DNA of 64,000 nt from CAVVXX01 sp963707975 (GTDB lineage: Bacteria; Pseudomonadota; Alphaproteobacteria; Micropepsales; Micropepsaceae): the NCBI GenBank assembly GCA_963707975.1, contig OY970177.1, positions 1,984,001 to 2,048,000 on the forward strand, written 5' to 3'. Shown in pieces: positions 63,797 to 64,000 of the stretch. Each line of letters begins with the position of its first letter. The first letter of the stretch is position 1. Both the position numbers and the translations under genes were made by a program. The notes beneath the pieces are model-generated. The model saw nothing but the letters and a program-made list of their open reading frames with translations. It was not told the origin of the DNA and ran no database searches.

Positions 63797-64000
63797 CTGC
63801 GGTAAATCCAGAACGGGGGCGGGAAACGCCTTGCGCGCGTTCCGCATCGTCCATATCAGGCGTGACCAAAAAAATCCATTGGGCATGGGTTCCGGCCTGT
63901 TAAGGGTGATGGGCGCTTGACCAATTCTGCCCGTCACCCTATGAAGCCCGGCCTTCAAGAAGGAAAACGCCATGGCGCGCCGCTGCGAACTGACTGGAAA

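Overview
The window reads as chromosomal DNA of an alphaproteobacterium. It is GC-rich and densely coded. Lineage markers include a PopZ/DUF2497 polar organiser, CarD, a Usg-family protein, an NDUFS4-type complex I accessory subunit, a 7Fe-type FdxA, a tandem double cold-shock protein and an SUV3-like helicase. The family or genus cannot be fixed from sequence alone; a Micropepsaceae/Rhizomicrobium-like lineage is only a guess. I see no prophage, insertion sequence, CRISPR array, rRNA or replication origin.

Layout. 1-1156: an alpha/beta hydrolase remnant, a DUF1801 protein and a gene-poor stretch with two related short palindromes. 1157-9252: a complete minus-strand potassium operon in the order 27-aa membrane peptide, kdpF, kdpA, kdpB, kdpC, kdpD, kdpE. 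9293-12647: a porin, a ZIP-like transporter with an inserted cyclic-nucleotide-binding domain, and a 72-aa membrane protein. Three near-identical 47-48 bp elements sit upstream of these three units and suggest a shared regulon. 12.8-23.5 kb: small secreted proteins, a catalytically dead beta-lactamase-fold protein, a ClpP paralogue coupled to an alpha-glucosidase, an Fe-S scaffold next to an OmpR/EnvZ-type pair, a CoxG-like protein behind an Irr-like palindrome, a double cold-shock protein, and tRNA-Pro and tRNA-Arg with repeats around them. 23.5-33.3 kb: sulfur-amino-acid genes (PLP lyase, sulfurtransferase, cysteine synthase), transporters, two damaged genes side by side (PAS, DUF3175) and an S10 peptidase. 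33.5-44.1 kb: tRNA-Asn, tRNA-Cys, a cyclase-like DUF3095 protein, pcm, FUSC, popZ, queD-queF, tag, ygfZ, a glycosyltransferase, a dihydroorotase and usg. 44.4-56.2 kb: LysE, a proteasome-type Ntn-hydrolase with a small overlapping partner, Nudix, an SRAP gene with an amber codon, FKBP, an FAD dehydrogenase with a Sua5-type gene, a YceI-cytochrome b561-YceI cassette, and an acyl-CoA dehydrogenase/SDR/nuclease-like run. 56.2-64 kb: CarD, FdxA, S4 protein, SUV3-like helicase, methylmalonyl-CoA mutase and a DUF3108 protein.

Most interesting points: the three-copy element linking kdp, a porin and a ZIP/cNMP fusion; the proteasome-like protein with Thr1/Asp17 spacing plus its partner; and four genes with clear inactivating or unusual changes (SRAP amber at a Trp codon, DUF3175 TGA, PAS frameshift, beta-lactamase-fold pseudoenzyme). 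All assignments come from reading the sequence; no database search was run.
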